From positions 86,883 to 150,882 of the forward strand of contig DJXN01000006.1 in NCBI GenBank assembly GCA_002449765.1: a stretch of 64,000 nucleotides of DNA. Direction: 5' to 3'. Shown piece by piece: positions 45,093 through 58,200 of the stretch; position 1 is the stretch's first letter, and each line of letters starts with the position of its first letter. The notes below the pieces were generated by a model. The model had not been told where the DNA came from and made no database searches. It saw nothing but the letters and a program-made list of their open reading frames with translations. The stretch comes from Fibrobacter sp. UBA7003 (GTDB lineage Bacteria > Fibrobacterota > Fibrobacteria > Fibrobacterales > Fibrobacteraceae). The position numbers and the translations under genes were made by a program.

Positions 45093-46232
45093 ATGAAAAC
45101 GATTAAGAAAATTGGCTTGGTGAGCGCTGTTGCTTTTGCAATGCTTGCGTTCTCGGCTTGTGACGATGACAGCTCTAGTCCTGTAAAGCCTGAACCGGAA
45201 GTTTCTAGCGAAGCGGACGATGTCGAATCATCTTCGAGCGTCGAAGGCAAAAGCGAAGAAAAGGGATCCAGTGCGAAGGATGCTGAGTCCTCCTCTAGCG
45301 TAAAGGACAATGCTTTGTCTTCTGGCACGAAGTCGAACAGTTCTCTTGCATCGTCATCCTCGGCTGTGCCCGAGAATCCAGAGTCCTCATCCAGTGCGAA
45401 GTCAAGTAGCAACTCTGCGAAGTCTTCTTCATCGAGCGTGAAATCAAGCAGTTCTTTTACCTCGTCATCCTCGACGAAACCAGAGAATCCTGCGTCCTCT
45501 TCCAGCGCAAAGTCCAGCAGTTCCTCGATACCCGTGTCTAGTAGCGAATATATTCCCTATAATCATGCAGGGCCTCTTTTGGCAGATAGTTTGAATAGCA
45601 ACGCTTATCAGAAGTTTTCTGATAAGCGTAATGGACGTAGTTACTACTATTTGACGATTAACGGCAAGGATGGCGCATCTGTTACGGTGATGGCCGAAAA
45701 TTTGAATATAGGTGAAATGGTAAATGGTGATAAGGACCAGACCAACGACTCCAAGATTGAACGCTATTGCTATGATAATGATACCACCAAGTGCGATAAG
45801 TATGGAGGCCTTTACCAGTGGGCGGAGATGATGAACCTTCCGTTCGAATGCAATAGTAAGAGCTGTGCCGACTCCATTAAGCCGAATCATCAGGGAATTT
45901 GCCCCGACGGCTGGCGTCTGCTCACTTACGACGACCTCGTTGTCATTCTCAATGCTGATGGAAATGAAGATGGAATAAAAGGGGCTCGTGCTCAGGGTTT
46001 TGGCGGCTACAACACCACTGGGTATAGCCTTTTGGGTGCGGGGTATAGAAAGAATGATGGATCTTTTAAAGATATAGATGACGGGACCTATTGGATGTAT
46101 CCCTTAGAACATGAAACTAATGTTACAAGGGTAAGGTCGAGCTATACGTCTATCCATCAAACAGCTTTTGCTGGCTTGGGTGTAAATGATAAGTCATATG
46201 GAGTCTCCGTCCGTTGTGTTAAGTCAAAATAA
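45093..46232 (+). CDS. Lipoprotein with Fibrobacter major paralogous domain (second copy)
   Basis: This 379-residue protein parallels the one at 16921-18027. The lipobox is FSAC with Cys23, followed by a Ser-rich linker (about 30-150) and the C-terminal domain (about 155-379). The central part is nearly identical to the first copy (MAENLNIGEMVNGDKDQ, YCYDNDTTKC, SCADSIKPNHQGICP, GWRLLTYDDL), while the end differs. It lies 22 bases before the second giant gene. The conserved order lipoprotein then giant gene in both places implies a duplicated cassette. Confidence 0.9.
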   Translation: MKTIKKIGLVSAVAFAMLAFSACDDDSSSPVKPEPEVSSEADDVESSSSVEGKSEEKGSSAKDAESSSSVKDNALSSGTKSNSSLASSSSAVPENPESSSSAKSSSNSAKSSSSSVKSSSSFTSSSSTKPENPASSSSAKSSSSSIPVSSSEYIPYNHAGPLLADSLNSNAYQKFSDKRNGRSYYYLTINGKDGASVTVMAENLNIGEMVNGDKDQTNDSKIERYCYDNDTTKCDKYGGLYQWAEMMNLPFECNSKSCADSIKPNHQGICPDGWRLLTYDDLVVILNADGNEDGIKGARAQGFGGYNTTGYSLLGAGYRKNDGSFKDIDDGTYWMYPLEHETNVTRVRSSYTSIHQTAFAGLGVNDKSYGVSVRCVKSK

Positions 46233-46254
46233 AATTTATAAGTAAGATTACAAA

Positions 46255-49200
46255 ATGAACATGAAAAAAATAAAGAAATCCGTCAAGAAGTCCACCAAGA
46301 ACAACTACCGTATTGAGGCTCTTGAACCTCGCCTGATGATGAGCGCCGACCCAGTCATTGATGTGGACGATCTCAGTAACCTTTCTACGCAATTCGAGAC
46401 AATTTCGGATAGAGTATTTGACGAAACGACTTCTTTGTTCAATACGTTTTGCGTGATTGACACGGAACTGGATAACCTTAATATTGTAGACAGGGTAAAT
46501 AACGGCGTCAATTCGATCAAGGATCTTGTCGAGGATTCGCTCGCTACCGCCAAAGGAACTCTTCAGGACCTTCTTGGTGAGGCTTCAACCTATATAAAGG
46601 GCGAAGTAGATAATTTCAATGATAATATTGCTGCACAGGCAGAAAGCACACAAAGTGCTATAACGCAAATAAGCCTCAAAGATTTTGCCACGAAGTACTT
46701 AAAGGATTTCGTTAATGCTCACCCTGAATATAAAGATTTCACGTTTAACTATACAGACTCAAAACTTGTCGTGGAATATGACCTTGAGACAGTTAAAGAA
46801 ATTGGGAGCCTCGAGATTATCGCCGGAGGTGAGATCTTCAATTTGACTGGCGATGGAACAAACCTTGCCGTCAATGCAAGTATAAGTGCCGAAATAGAGC
46901 TGGATGCGGATGTATCTGGTACAATGCTGGACAATGTTAGCGATATTGGCTCACCGACCGTTGCCGCAAAAAGCCTTGATGTTTCGATTGCCAACCTCGG
47001 CCTGAATGCAGAATTCCTCGGGTTTGGGATAACTGAAGTAGATAACGATTCCACGCCGGATCTAAAAATCAGCTATAATGCGGAGCAGGAAACCCCGTCG
47101 GCTTCCGTTGATGTTGATTTGGAGTTTAGCCTGTCTCCTGCAAATGCAGATAGTCTCCCCTTTATGTTCAAAGAAGGGGAAATGCTTAAAATATCCAAGG
47201 TTGGGACGGATTTCGAACTGAAAATTCCGGATATCGTAAAAAATGAAAGCTTTACTCTTGCGGATTTTGCCGGATCGCTGAAAAATATAGAACTTGATAA
47301 GCTCCCCTTCCTGAAATCCCATGCAAGCGAATTGAAAAATGCCTTGGATAAGATAACGGAACTTGATAATTATTGGGCGAAAGTTTCCATGGCCTTCGGT
47401 GGTGCCGTTGAAAAAGTCGAAGGGGAAACGGATGCCTTCCAGCTAAAAATCAACCAGCTGGCCTCGTGGCTTGGAAAGTTTGTCGGTGACAAAGCCGACG
47501 AAATGAAGGAAAATGTAAAGCAAATAAGCCTAGCGACGCTCAATGGAGGAAATGTTGGCTCTTTGGTGAATGTGTTCGATGGCGTCACCGACTTTACAAG
47601 TGCGACCGATACCCTTGGGTTGAAGACAGGAGACAATACCTTGAGGCTTTTCCTGACTGCAAATTCGGGAACCCTTGAAAAGCTCAATCTGAACTTGATT
47701 GAACTCGAAGATTTGCTCATGGAAGCGACAATTGAGCTCGATGTGACCATAAATGTCAGTTCCGAAGGCAAGGTGAGTTTCGGGTCTGTTGCTGTCGGTG
47801 ACTTTACAGCCTCAATTACTAAAAAAGAATCGGTGACCAAGGAGTTGGATTTAGGGCTTTTTACGGCGTCCATTGAAAATCTCAAAGCCAAGTACCAAAT
47901 CAAAGTTGACTCCGCTAATGGTTCAAAGGTGACAAGCACGCTTGAATTATCCTGTGGACAACTATCTCTCAAGTCTGGCTCGATCGATATTTTTGGACCG
48001 GTAGCAGACCAGAATATTTCGTACAACTTTAGCGAAGACTTCTGGATTTTCCCAGAAGCAATCAAAAAATATACCAGCCTTACGGGTGATACCTTGGTGA
48101 ACCAGGTCGCTATTTACCTGGATACCGTGCAGACGGCGCTCCGTGGCTTGATCGAGAAGAATGTGAAACTGGACTTCTTGGGCGGTTCGACAGATACGAT
48201 TGTCAATATTGTAGATAAAGTCGAAAAAGTCGTGTTCGGTGAAAAGGGTCTTGACAGTCTAGGCAAAATAGATGATTCTTTGGTGAAGGTTGGTTTGCTG
48301 AAGTATGTGGACGGAGCCTATACAAAGAACTTTGCCGATTTTGCGGATTTTCAGAAGGTATTCAATTACTCTTGGGCTCATTTTGTTCTGGGGAAGGACC
48401 TTAATCAAATAGAGACTGTCCTAAAATCGACCGATATGGAAATCCAAAAATCTCTAGACTTTCTTGATATAGAGTTCATGGATAAAAATGGTAAAGAGCT
48501 TGTCCAGAAAATTGAATCCGATGTCGAGGAGGAAGTTGCGGCTGAAGTTGCTGATGCTACTGAAGTTGCACTCCTCGATCATTGTAAACTGACATTTAAT
48601 TTGGGCTTCAACTTTGCCAAGGTCTTTGACCTGAACTTTGAGAATACATTGAAAAGTGGCGGCCTGGTGGGCGTGTCTACGGACGGCTTTGTGACGGCAA
48701 GCGGGAATGCCGGTATGAGATTTACCCTGAATATCCGCTTTAGCTCTGAAACCATTGATAAAGATACTAAATTGCCGGGAAATGTAGAAAGTGCAAGTTG
48801 TTCCTATGCAATTTACACTCCGTCTCAGGAATATACTTTGGATAATGATTTGGCATTCGATGTCATCGACAAGGATGACAAATCGGAACTTGCTACCATC
48901 AAAGGCCAGGAGAAATACGGGATTTCTGGCACGTCGACATGGACTGTGATTCCTGAAGGGACATCTGGCAAAAATGTCAAAATTTTCGCGACATCTTCAA
49001 AAGACCGCCTGCTTATCACTAGTGATTTTAAATTTGAATTGAAAAGTGGCAAAGATGTAAACGCCTTCTCGGAACTTCGCCTTACCAGTTCGAACCTGCA
49101 GACGACCTTCCTTGCAGAAAATGTTTCGGAAGATGGAAAAATAAAAATCTACGTCAGCAAGCAAGATCCTAGTGCTTCGCCGAAATCTGCAGGGAATCCT

Positions 49201-52200
49201 GTCGAGATTGAAATAGACTTGGCCGAGATTATGGGCGGGGATTTTTATAAGGAAATCCTGTGGGAGAGAGATTTGAAGGGCCGGCTCAATGAGTTCTTCT
49301 CGCTGCAAAAGTCGGACAGCATTCTGCTCTCGGAGATTAAGGGATCTGTTGTTGGTAGCGGTCGTTCTATCATGAACACTTTGGGCCTCTATGTAGTGGA
49401 TTTTACATATAATAGTGATACTAAAAAATACTCGATCCGGTTTGGTTGCGACCCGAAACGTTTGCAAGATTATGTGCAGGGCGACAATGGCGACCCCAGC
49501 GGACTTTATTATGAACTTTGCGATGCCGCGGGTTCTAATGTCACCTATATGCGCATTTCCGGTGAAATCAAGCCGAAAGCCACCTTGGGCGAGGCTGGTA
49601 TTTTAATTGGAAAGGATACCTTTTTCCCAACCGAAATGGTGTATACCTTATACGAAACAGCAACGGAAAGAGATAATGTCCTCAGTGATTTTAGAAAAAA
49701 TCATCCTATCTTGGAATCAGTATTGACGTATACTTCATTTGATGTGGAGGATGCCAATGATGCTAGCAAAACAAAATATGGCGTTTCGGTTTCTGGAACA
49801 GATGTGACTATCAGTAATAGCGTTGCCCAGTTGGTCATTTCCAAAACGGAGGGCGCTTCAACGACTTCGGACACGTATATTGTTAATACCGAGAACTGTC
49901 ATAACCTTTCAAGCCTTGCAAATGCAATCAGGGATGCCTATGTATCTGGAATCAAGGATGTTCAGGTCATCGACAGCAAACTTGTGTTTACAACCGATGT
50001 GGATATGACCGTAACCCTGGAGGGGACTCCATTAGACGCCGAGAAGGGTGATTTTAAGATAAAGGGTCATGATCCCATCGATTTCCAGGACCTCAAGAAG
50101 GGCACTGAAGAGCTAACCCTTGATGACTCTACGACTATATACGATGTCGTAGCGGCTGTTAATCAGGAATTGGATGAAAGTGGCGTTTCTCTGTATTATA
50201 ACGATACTGAAGGCAAGGCCATGGACCACCTGGAGTTTCGTAGTGCCAATCCATTCTCATTGGAAAATATCGGTGCCAGCACGGTACTCCAAGGACTGGG
50301 GTTCTCGGCAGGCGAAGCCCGTGCAGATGGTAAAGGCGAGTATAGGATTGTGGGCGCCACGCTTACGGGACCTGACTGGTCGAAGCTTTTCTCGTTGGAA
50401 TCTGTAGAAGATGCTAAAATCAAGTTGAGCGCAGATGCGACGTTCCAAATCGGCGCGGATATCAGTTTCTTCAAGGATCCTGTAGCGTCTGGAGATAACT
50501 ATAAGATTACCCTTTCTGAAGAATCTGCCCAGTATCCGATTGATGAAGGCGGCCTCTTGATGGTGGGCTCCGACTATTATCGTGTACTGGGTGTGGAGTC
50601 GGAAGAAGTTTCCGGAAAAACGTACAAAGTTATTATCGTATCAAAAGGTGCCGTAAATGCTGAAGGGTCGGACTTTGTGGCCACGAAGGATAGCGTTGCC
50701 ACCTATGTGGCTAGCGCAAATGCGAGCGTCGGCTTCTTGGGTGTAGATGCCGCTGTTGACGGCAGTATTAGGGTCTCTGCAGAAATGAATCTCAAGAAGG
50801 ATTCTGCGGCCACTGAGACTTCTTCGGATAAGGATGCTATTACAGGCAATATTCTCGGGTTTGACTATGAAATGACATTCGATGTGACATCCGCCGATAC
50901 AGAAGAGGAAACCGATGCGGATGTACCTAAGTTTGAGCTAATGGCATGGAGCTCAATTGGCGACAAAACATATAAAGTAGCAAACGGCGATGTATCGTTG
51001 CGAAAACCTGTAGATGGTGTTCCTAATTCCTCTTCTACCACTGTAGGTCCCTATGCTGTTACGTCTAGTTTTGATCTAGATGACGGCTTTTCAGAAATGG
51101 TGGGGGACCTGAAGAATATTTCCATTGAGCAGATATTTACCGTTTTGGAAAATGTCGTTGACCGAATCGCTGAAACTACTAAGAAAACGAATGATGTGAA
51201 GATACCCGTCATCAACAAGTCGGTGGGCGGCCTCGTGAATGTGGCCAATGACCTTCGCGATATCGTGAGCAAATTGCGTCAGGAGAAGGTGACAAACTTC
51301 CAGCAGCTGGTGAAACTGCTCAAGGCGCAGCTTGAAGATTTCGGGCTTACTGCTTATGAGGGTGCAAGCGGCGCTGTGAAGGATTTGATAGGGCTTGATG
51401 TTGTCCCTGTTGAGAAAGATGGGATTACCAAGTATCAGCTTGCCATTGACTTCAACATCGATAAGGGTTTCAAGGATTCTTACGAGTTCAACTTCGGTAA
51501 TGGAACTGTTGGAGTAAATGGCAGTGCTGCCCTTGAAGTACAAGGAAACTTTTGGTTTACCTTGGGGGCAAAAATTAACCTGAATTCTACGAGCATAGAT
51601 CTTTCGCTTGAAAACGCTATCCAGTTCGGCGCCAATGTCGAAATTCTGGGCGATAAGCTCAGCTTCAACCTCGGGGTGGATGGCCTAAGCGATTCTGCCG
51701 CGGGCGCGTTCCTCAAGAACCTCATCACTGTGGGGGCGAAAGATAGTACGGCGTATGTGTACGGCAAAGCCGAACTGTTTGGATCGTATGGTTATGGGGG
51801 ATTATCCATTAGTAGTTGGGAAAATGAAGATAGCGATGACACAATCCCTTTGAATTTCGCCCTCCCGGCGGTAGTATTAGGCAAACTCCCGGTGAGCGTA
51901 TGCGGCGTGGACATGGGCGAGATAAAGCTCGGCGAATGGGACGGCTCTGTAAATTGCCCCGATTCTGCAAATGAAGCGAAAAATGACCTGACTTCCATAT
52001 TCGATGTTTTTAAAAATGCCTGGTTGGCAACAGCCAATGGTTCGGGTGATGCTGCTAGCCTGACGACAGCGAGAAACGATGTGAATGCGAAGGCCATCAT
52101 CATTGAAAAGGGGACTTTAGCTGAATCCTCCAGCAAGTCAAACTTTGATTTCGACCTTTATACCGGTCCCAAAGATGAAACTCCCGATTCCGGCACCTTA

Positions 52201-55200
52201 GTTGCCGATATTTCTGGTGTGTACGACAAGATTATCGAGTACTCCAACTTTGGTACCATGGACTGGTTCGAAAAAATCAAGCTTGTCGTGGGCGCCCTCA
52301 ACAACATGCTCGATTCGCTCGAGGGGAACCTTAACGGCAACCTTGCCAGCACCATGAAATCGATGCCGGTTATTGGCGATGCCCTTTCGAACGGAGTTGA
52401 CTTCTTGAGTGTGCTCAAGAAGAAGGTTCTGGAACCGCTTTCGAACTACCTGTATGAATCGACTGGCCTTACCGCCGAACTTCTCGCTCAAAAACTGGAT
52501 TCTCTGTTCTCTGGCTATTTTGATGAGGAAACTTTCGCATTGTTGCCCCCGGTGGATAATAATGACCTTTGGAAACGTTCAAAGCAAGGCACCTGGTACC
52601 GTTCTGGGGATGGTTTTGCCGAGTGGTACTTGAACCTTGGGCAGGTTTATTCGCTGGGCCGTAATATCGATTTGAACCTTGGGCTACCAGGCCTAGGCCT
52701 CGAGACCAATGGCGGTGTAAGCATTTCGCTTGATTGGAACCTGCAGTTCGGTTTCGGTGTCTCACAAGAGAATGGGTTCTACTTTATTTTTGATGATGGC
52801 AACGAACTCGATGTGATTGCGCAGGCAAGCCTTAATGGCAAGATCATCGGCAAACTGGCTGGCCTTGGGCTTGAACTGGACGCCTCTGACGCTGATGCTG
52901 CGAAAATTAAACTTTCGCTCGGTGTGGACCTAGGTGGAAAAAATGGGGGTACTGATGTAGGCAACGGGCTTTTGCTCGATGAAACTGAGAAAGCTGCCTA
53001 TGATGCCAAGTCTAATGAATCCGAGAAAAAAGAGTACTTGGAAACCCTTAGGGCTGATGCTGCCCGTGAATTGAAGAATCTCAGTACCGTCAATGTTGCC
53101 CAAGCCATATCAATGCCTGTGTTCAGCTACGATGCGAGCGTGAACCTCAATCTCGGCCTTATGGTGGGTATTGCTAGTGACCTCAAGATTTCGGATGAAA
53201 GTACGCCCAAGTTCCCGAACATTACAGGAATGTTTGTGTTCAGTTGGGCATATGGTAGTGCATCAGAATTTACTGATAATGCTATCCAACGACTTGGATT
53301 CCAGAATTTGGAATTTGATATGGGCTCGTTTATTGGCGGCGTATTGGGCCCCATTGTTTCTAAAATCCAGAAGGTGGTGGAACCTTTGGAACCACTTATC
53401 GAGTTCCTCACCACGCCGTTCCCAGTTCTTGACGATTTGGGTATAGAAATTACACCACTTGACCTCGCGAAGAAATTCGGTAATGCGGAATCGTTCGATG
53501 ACAGCATGGTCTATGCCATCAAGGATCTCATTGCAATGAGCAAGAAGCTTTCTGTAGCGAAAGGAAAGAGCCTGAAGTTGCAGTTGGGCAATTTTAATTT
53601 AATTGATAGAGATTCTGGTCTTGATACAAGTAATAAAATCTCAGAAGATTTCCTAAAAGGAAGTACATCTAATAGAACGGTTTTTGATGATTTAGGCAGC
53701 TATGCAGATAAAGCTAATGATGCATCCGTCACAAATCAAGCCAATTCTATGATGGCTGCAAATGGCTTCAATAAGTCGGAAAAAGATGGCAAAAGCGATT
53801 GGACGTTCATTTGGGATGAACCGTCAAAAATCTTCCAGTTGCTGCTGGGTAATGACGTGCCTCTTGTTGAATACGATATGCCGGCTTTGAGGTTTGACTT
53901 CAACTGGGATACCTTTGTCCGTATCTGGGGACCGTTGGGTGTGCGCCTGGGTGTTTCGTTCAATGCGTCTATCGACCTTGCCTTTGGCTACGATACTCTG
54001 GGTATTCGCCAATGGGTGGGTGGCGGCTACAAGGATTTCGGCTCACTTCTGAACGGCTTCTACGTGAACGACCTCGACAAGAATGGTAATGACATCAATG
54101 AACTTTCGTTCTATGGCGGTGTAAAGGCTTCTGCAGAACTCAATGCAGGTGTAAGTGCTGGTGTTGGCGGTGGCGTCGGTATCGATGTCGGGTTTAACCT
54201 GTACGACCCCAACAAGGATGGCAAAATTCGCTTGAACGAAATCGCGACCTTGTTCAAGGAAGAGGGCTTGTTCGGGTTCTTTGATGTGAATGGTAAGATT
54301 ACGGCGAAGCTGTATGCGTATGTTGACCTGTGGCTCACCAAGAAGGAATGGAACATTACGGACGACATAACGCTATTCAGTTTTGAGTACACGCATAAAA
54401 CATCCCCTGTCATGGCGTCTGAAGCCAATGGCGACGTGGTAGCGAACATTGGCCCGAATTCTACGAGCCGCGTGGCGACTGATGATATAAATCCGTCTCT
54501 TGATGATGGTGATGAAACGCTGAATCTTTATCTTGATGACTCATCTGTATATAAAGAAAGTGATAAAGAAAAAAAGTACGGCTCAATTAAAGAAAATGAC
54601 GGAAAATTATTGGTTGACGCTGGTGCCGGAAACGATAGAATTACTTTATTTGGAAATTTCAATCGCAATATCGAAATCAATGGCGGTGACGGAGACGATT
54701 TCATAGACCTTTCCGGGTTGACAATCAATGGAGACCATTCCGTTATTATTTGGGGTGGTGCGGGTAACGATACCATCATCGGTGCCGCAGGCCTCAACAT
54801 CATCTTCGGCGATATGGGTGTGGCCCGTATCGAGGAAAAGGAAGAGGAAAAAGGTAACAAGAGTTACAAGTATGTTGCCGAAGCGAATGTGGACGCAAAC
54901 GTTGCTGGCCAGGATACCATTTATGGCGGTTCCAACCGCGACATCATATTCGGTGGTGCCGGTATAGACCAAATCAACGGCGGTACAGGCAATGACCTCA
55001 TCTTTGGCGATGGCGGGCGAGCCTTGTTTGATGGTGCGGATAATTGGGCCAGCGTGGATGGAAACGATAAGACGACATATGATTATACGAAAATATTTGG
55101 GGATGTTAAGACTAACAGCGCGGCAATCGATCGTACGGACATCAGCCTTGATGGTGCCAATGATGTTCTGATTGGCGGCGCCGGTGACGACGCGATTTAT

Positions 55201-58200
55201 GGTGGCGGCGGTCATGACTACATCGATGGTGCTGCCGGTGAAGATACCCTTGATGGTGGTAAGGGTAACGATCGCATTCTTGGCGGCTCTGGCAGTGATA
55301 ACATAAGCGGCGGCGAAGGCATGGACATGATTTTCGGCGATCGCTTTGCGGACAGCGGTGCTGAATTTTTATTTAATTTTGTGGCGCCCTTCACAGCAGA
55401 ATCCTTTAGCGAAGACTTCAAGGCCGCATACGATGTGACTGACCAAAAAATCAATGCAAAGTCCTTCGACATTAATTTGGATGAAGACAAAGGTCGGGGA
55501 ATAAACAAAAATAAGTATAAAGAAAATCTAACCACAATATTGGGCTTTGATGCCGTGAAAAAGGTATACGTAGCGGATACCACTACGACTCGCGCTACCG
55601 ACTACATTTCTGGCAACGATGGCGACGACCTTATCTTCGGTGACGGTGGTGCACATGATGGCGAAACAGATTACATTGAAGGCGGAATCGGTAACGACCT
55701 TATCGATGGCGACGGCGGCAATGACACCATTAATGGTGGTATCGACAACGATGTGATTTACGGCGGCGCTGGCGATGATATCATTGATGGCGGAGCTGGG
55801 AACGATAGTCTCTACGGTGATGAAGGCTTTACTGCGTATGGCGAAAAGGAAGGGTTTGAAACGCTGGCGGATGGTTCCGTTACTCCGACAGATCCTGCCG
55901 GCATCAAGGAATACATCGATAACAAGCTGGCGTTTGGTGATAACCTCGGGATTGGCAAAAAGCTTTATACCAATGCTAAGAGTACGACTACGGAATCTGG
56001 CAACGACAAGATTGTTACCGGTCCGGGCATGGACTTCGTGGATGGCCAGGACGGTAGCGACAAGATTATCGTGAACCTCATGGGCGAAAGCGTGACAAGC
56101 TACGCAAACGTTACTGATTCCGGTGTGAATGGTTCTGATTCTCTGACGGTCGAGGGGACCGAGGTCGACGACGATTTGCTTATGCGCATGAACAAAACGC
56201 ATAAACTTGGTTTCGTTGCTCTGCTGCCCGATACTTTGAATCAACTGGAGGGCGAGCAGAAGACCGCCGATGATCTTTCGAAGAATACGAACATTGAACG
56301 CGTCAATTTTACAAATGCGATGGATGTCGTGAACCTGAACGGCAACGGCGGAAAGGACACGATTAGGATTGACGGTACGGCGAAGGTCACGAATGTGGAT
56401 GGTGGTGCAGGTTCGGATACTATCCAAGTGGGCCAACTCTACAACTCGGAACGCAACGACCAATCTTCTGCGGTTGTTACCGTGAATGATGCCTTTGATA
56501 CAGTGAAGACCTCCGAAGAGAAGTACCTGAGCGATGGCGTTACCGATAATACAACGCTCAATGTGGATGGAGGCCTTGATGAAGATTTCCTGCTTACGCT
56601 GGGCAACAAGGGCCGTCTAAATATGGCCGGTGGCAAGGGAGACGACGCTTTTGTCATTGCAAGCTATAGCGTGGAAGACCCGGATAATATGGTTGAAGGC
56701 CCTGACGGAGTTAAAACCCCGAAGCTTGTCGCCATCAAGAAGGGGCCCGTTTCCATTGACGGTGGCGACGGTAATGATTCGCTGCTGATTGGCGGCACGA
56801 ATGGCGATGATAGTATTGTCGTTTCCAAGGAAGGCGTGTTGAGCAACGTGGTGGGTGTTAAGGCGGCCGGTGTCGAAAAGACAACGTTCGACGCGGGCGC
56901 CGGGGATGACATCTTTGACGTGGTGAGCTCCAATGCGAATGACGCGACCATCATCAATGGCGGCAAGGGCAACGATACTGTTGTCGCGGGCGGCCTCCAG
57001 GAATCCATGACCCTGTATAGCGCGGAAACCGATGGACAGTCATGCTTTGTGAAGTACGAAGTCTTCAAACCCGCTGAAGAGGGCAAGGATGAGAAGGTCC
57101 TTGAATCCCATTCCGACAAGTTTGTTGTTATCGACACGTCCTTGAATACACCTGCGGTATTCATTTCGGGCGACGCCCAAACAATTACCGACCCGCAAAT
57201 TTCTATTTCGGAAGGTTCCGCGAAAACATTCTACCTTCGTGCATCGAATATCGCTGAAGGAGAGACTGTCAAGGTGCAACTTATGGCGCCGATGGTTTCC
57301 TCAAATGACTTTATGCGTGGCGATCGCGGACTTTTGATTGCAGCTTGTGTTGGCTCGAAATTGTACAATGGTACGGTCAAGTTTGATTCTACGGGTGCCG
57401 TCATCGAAGGCTCTGACTCCAATTGCGTTTCTGGCTACGGAGAAACCATCGACCTCTACCTTGATGCCTCTCACACTAGTGTGGAAATTAGCGTATTCGC
57501 CTTGAATGATCTGTTTGTGGAAAGCGAGGCGAGCAAGTCCATCTCCATCTCCAGCGCGCAAGTTAATGCAGCTGGTGAGGTTGTCAAGGAACTCTCGAAG
57601 TCGATGACCGTTGCCCCTGTCAAGGTGGTTTCGGATTCTGGTGTGCGCGACACGATTAATTTGCTGACCTATGCCGAAGAGTTTTCGGGCTCTGCAAGTG
57701 TTTCGCTCCCGAAGGGCCTTGGGAGTAAGGTCGCGGCTGTTTATGCTGCAGGTGTAAATAATGCTTTGACCTTAGGTGCCGACTATTCGGTTGATATCGA
57801 TACGCTTAACATAAAGACCACCACGTATATCGGTAAAAAGATTATGGTCTTGTTCCGCGGTTCGAATATGCGAATTGATGGGGCAAAAGCGACGCTTGTT
57901 TACGATGACTTGAGTCAGCTTGATGTCCAGTTCACAGATGAAGCTGGTTCCCAAAAAACTGTCCTGGCTGAAGGTGCGGTGAGACCCGCTGGCGTGACTG
58001 CGCTTGAGGGCGTATACTATAGGCTTGAAGGGAACACCATAGTGTTCTTCAACAGCGGTAACAAGCGCCTTATGACGTTGCACGGCACCCTTAGTGTGAG
58101 CCTCAAGACCAGTGCGCCGGCTGCATCCGCTGGCGTCGCAGCATCGGGTACGACTTCAACGCCTACGGGCACAATCCCGAGTGAAGCAGTCGCTAGCGAA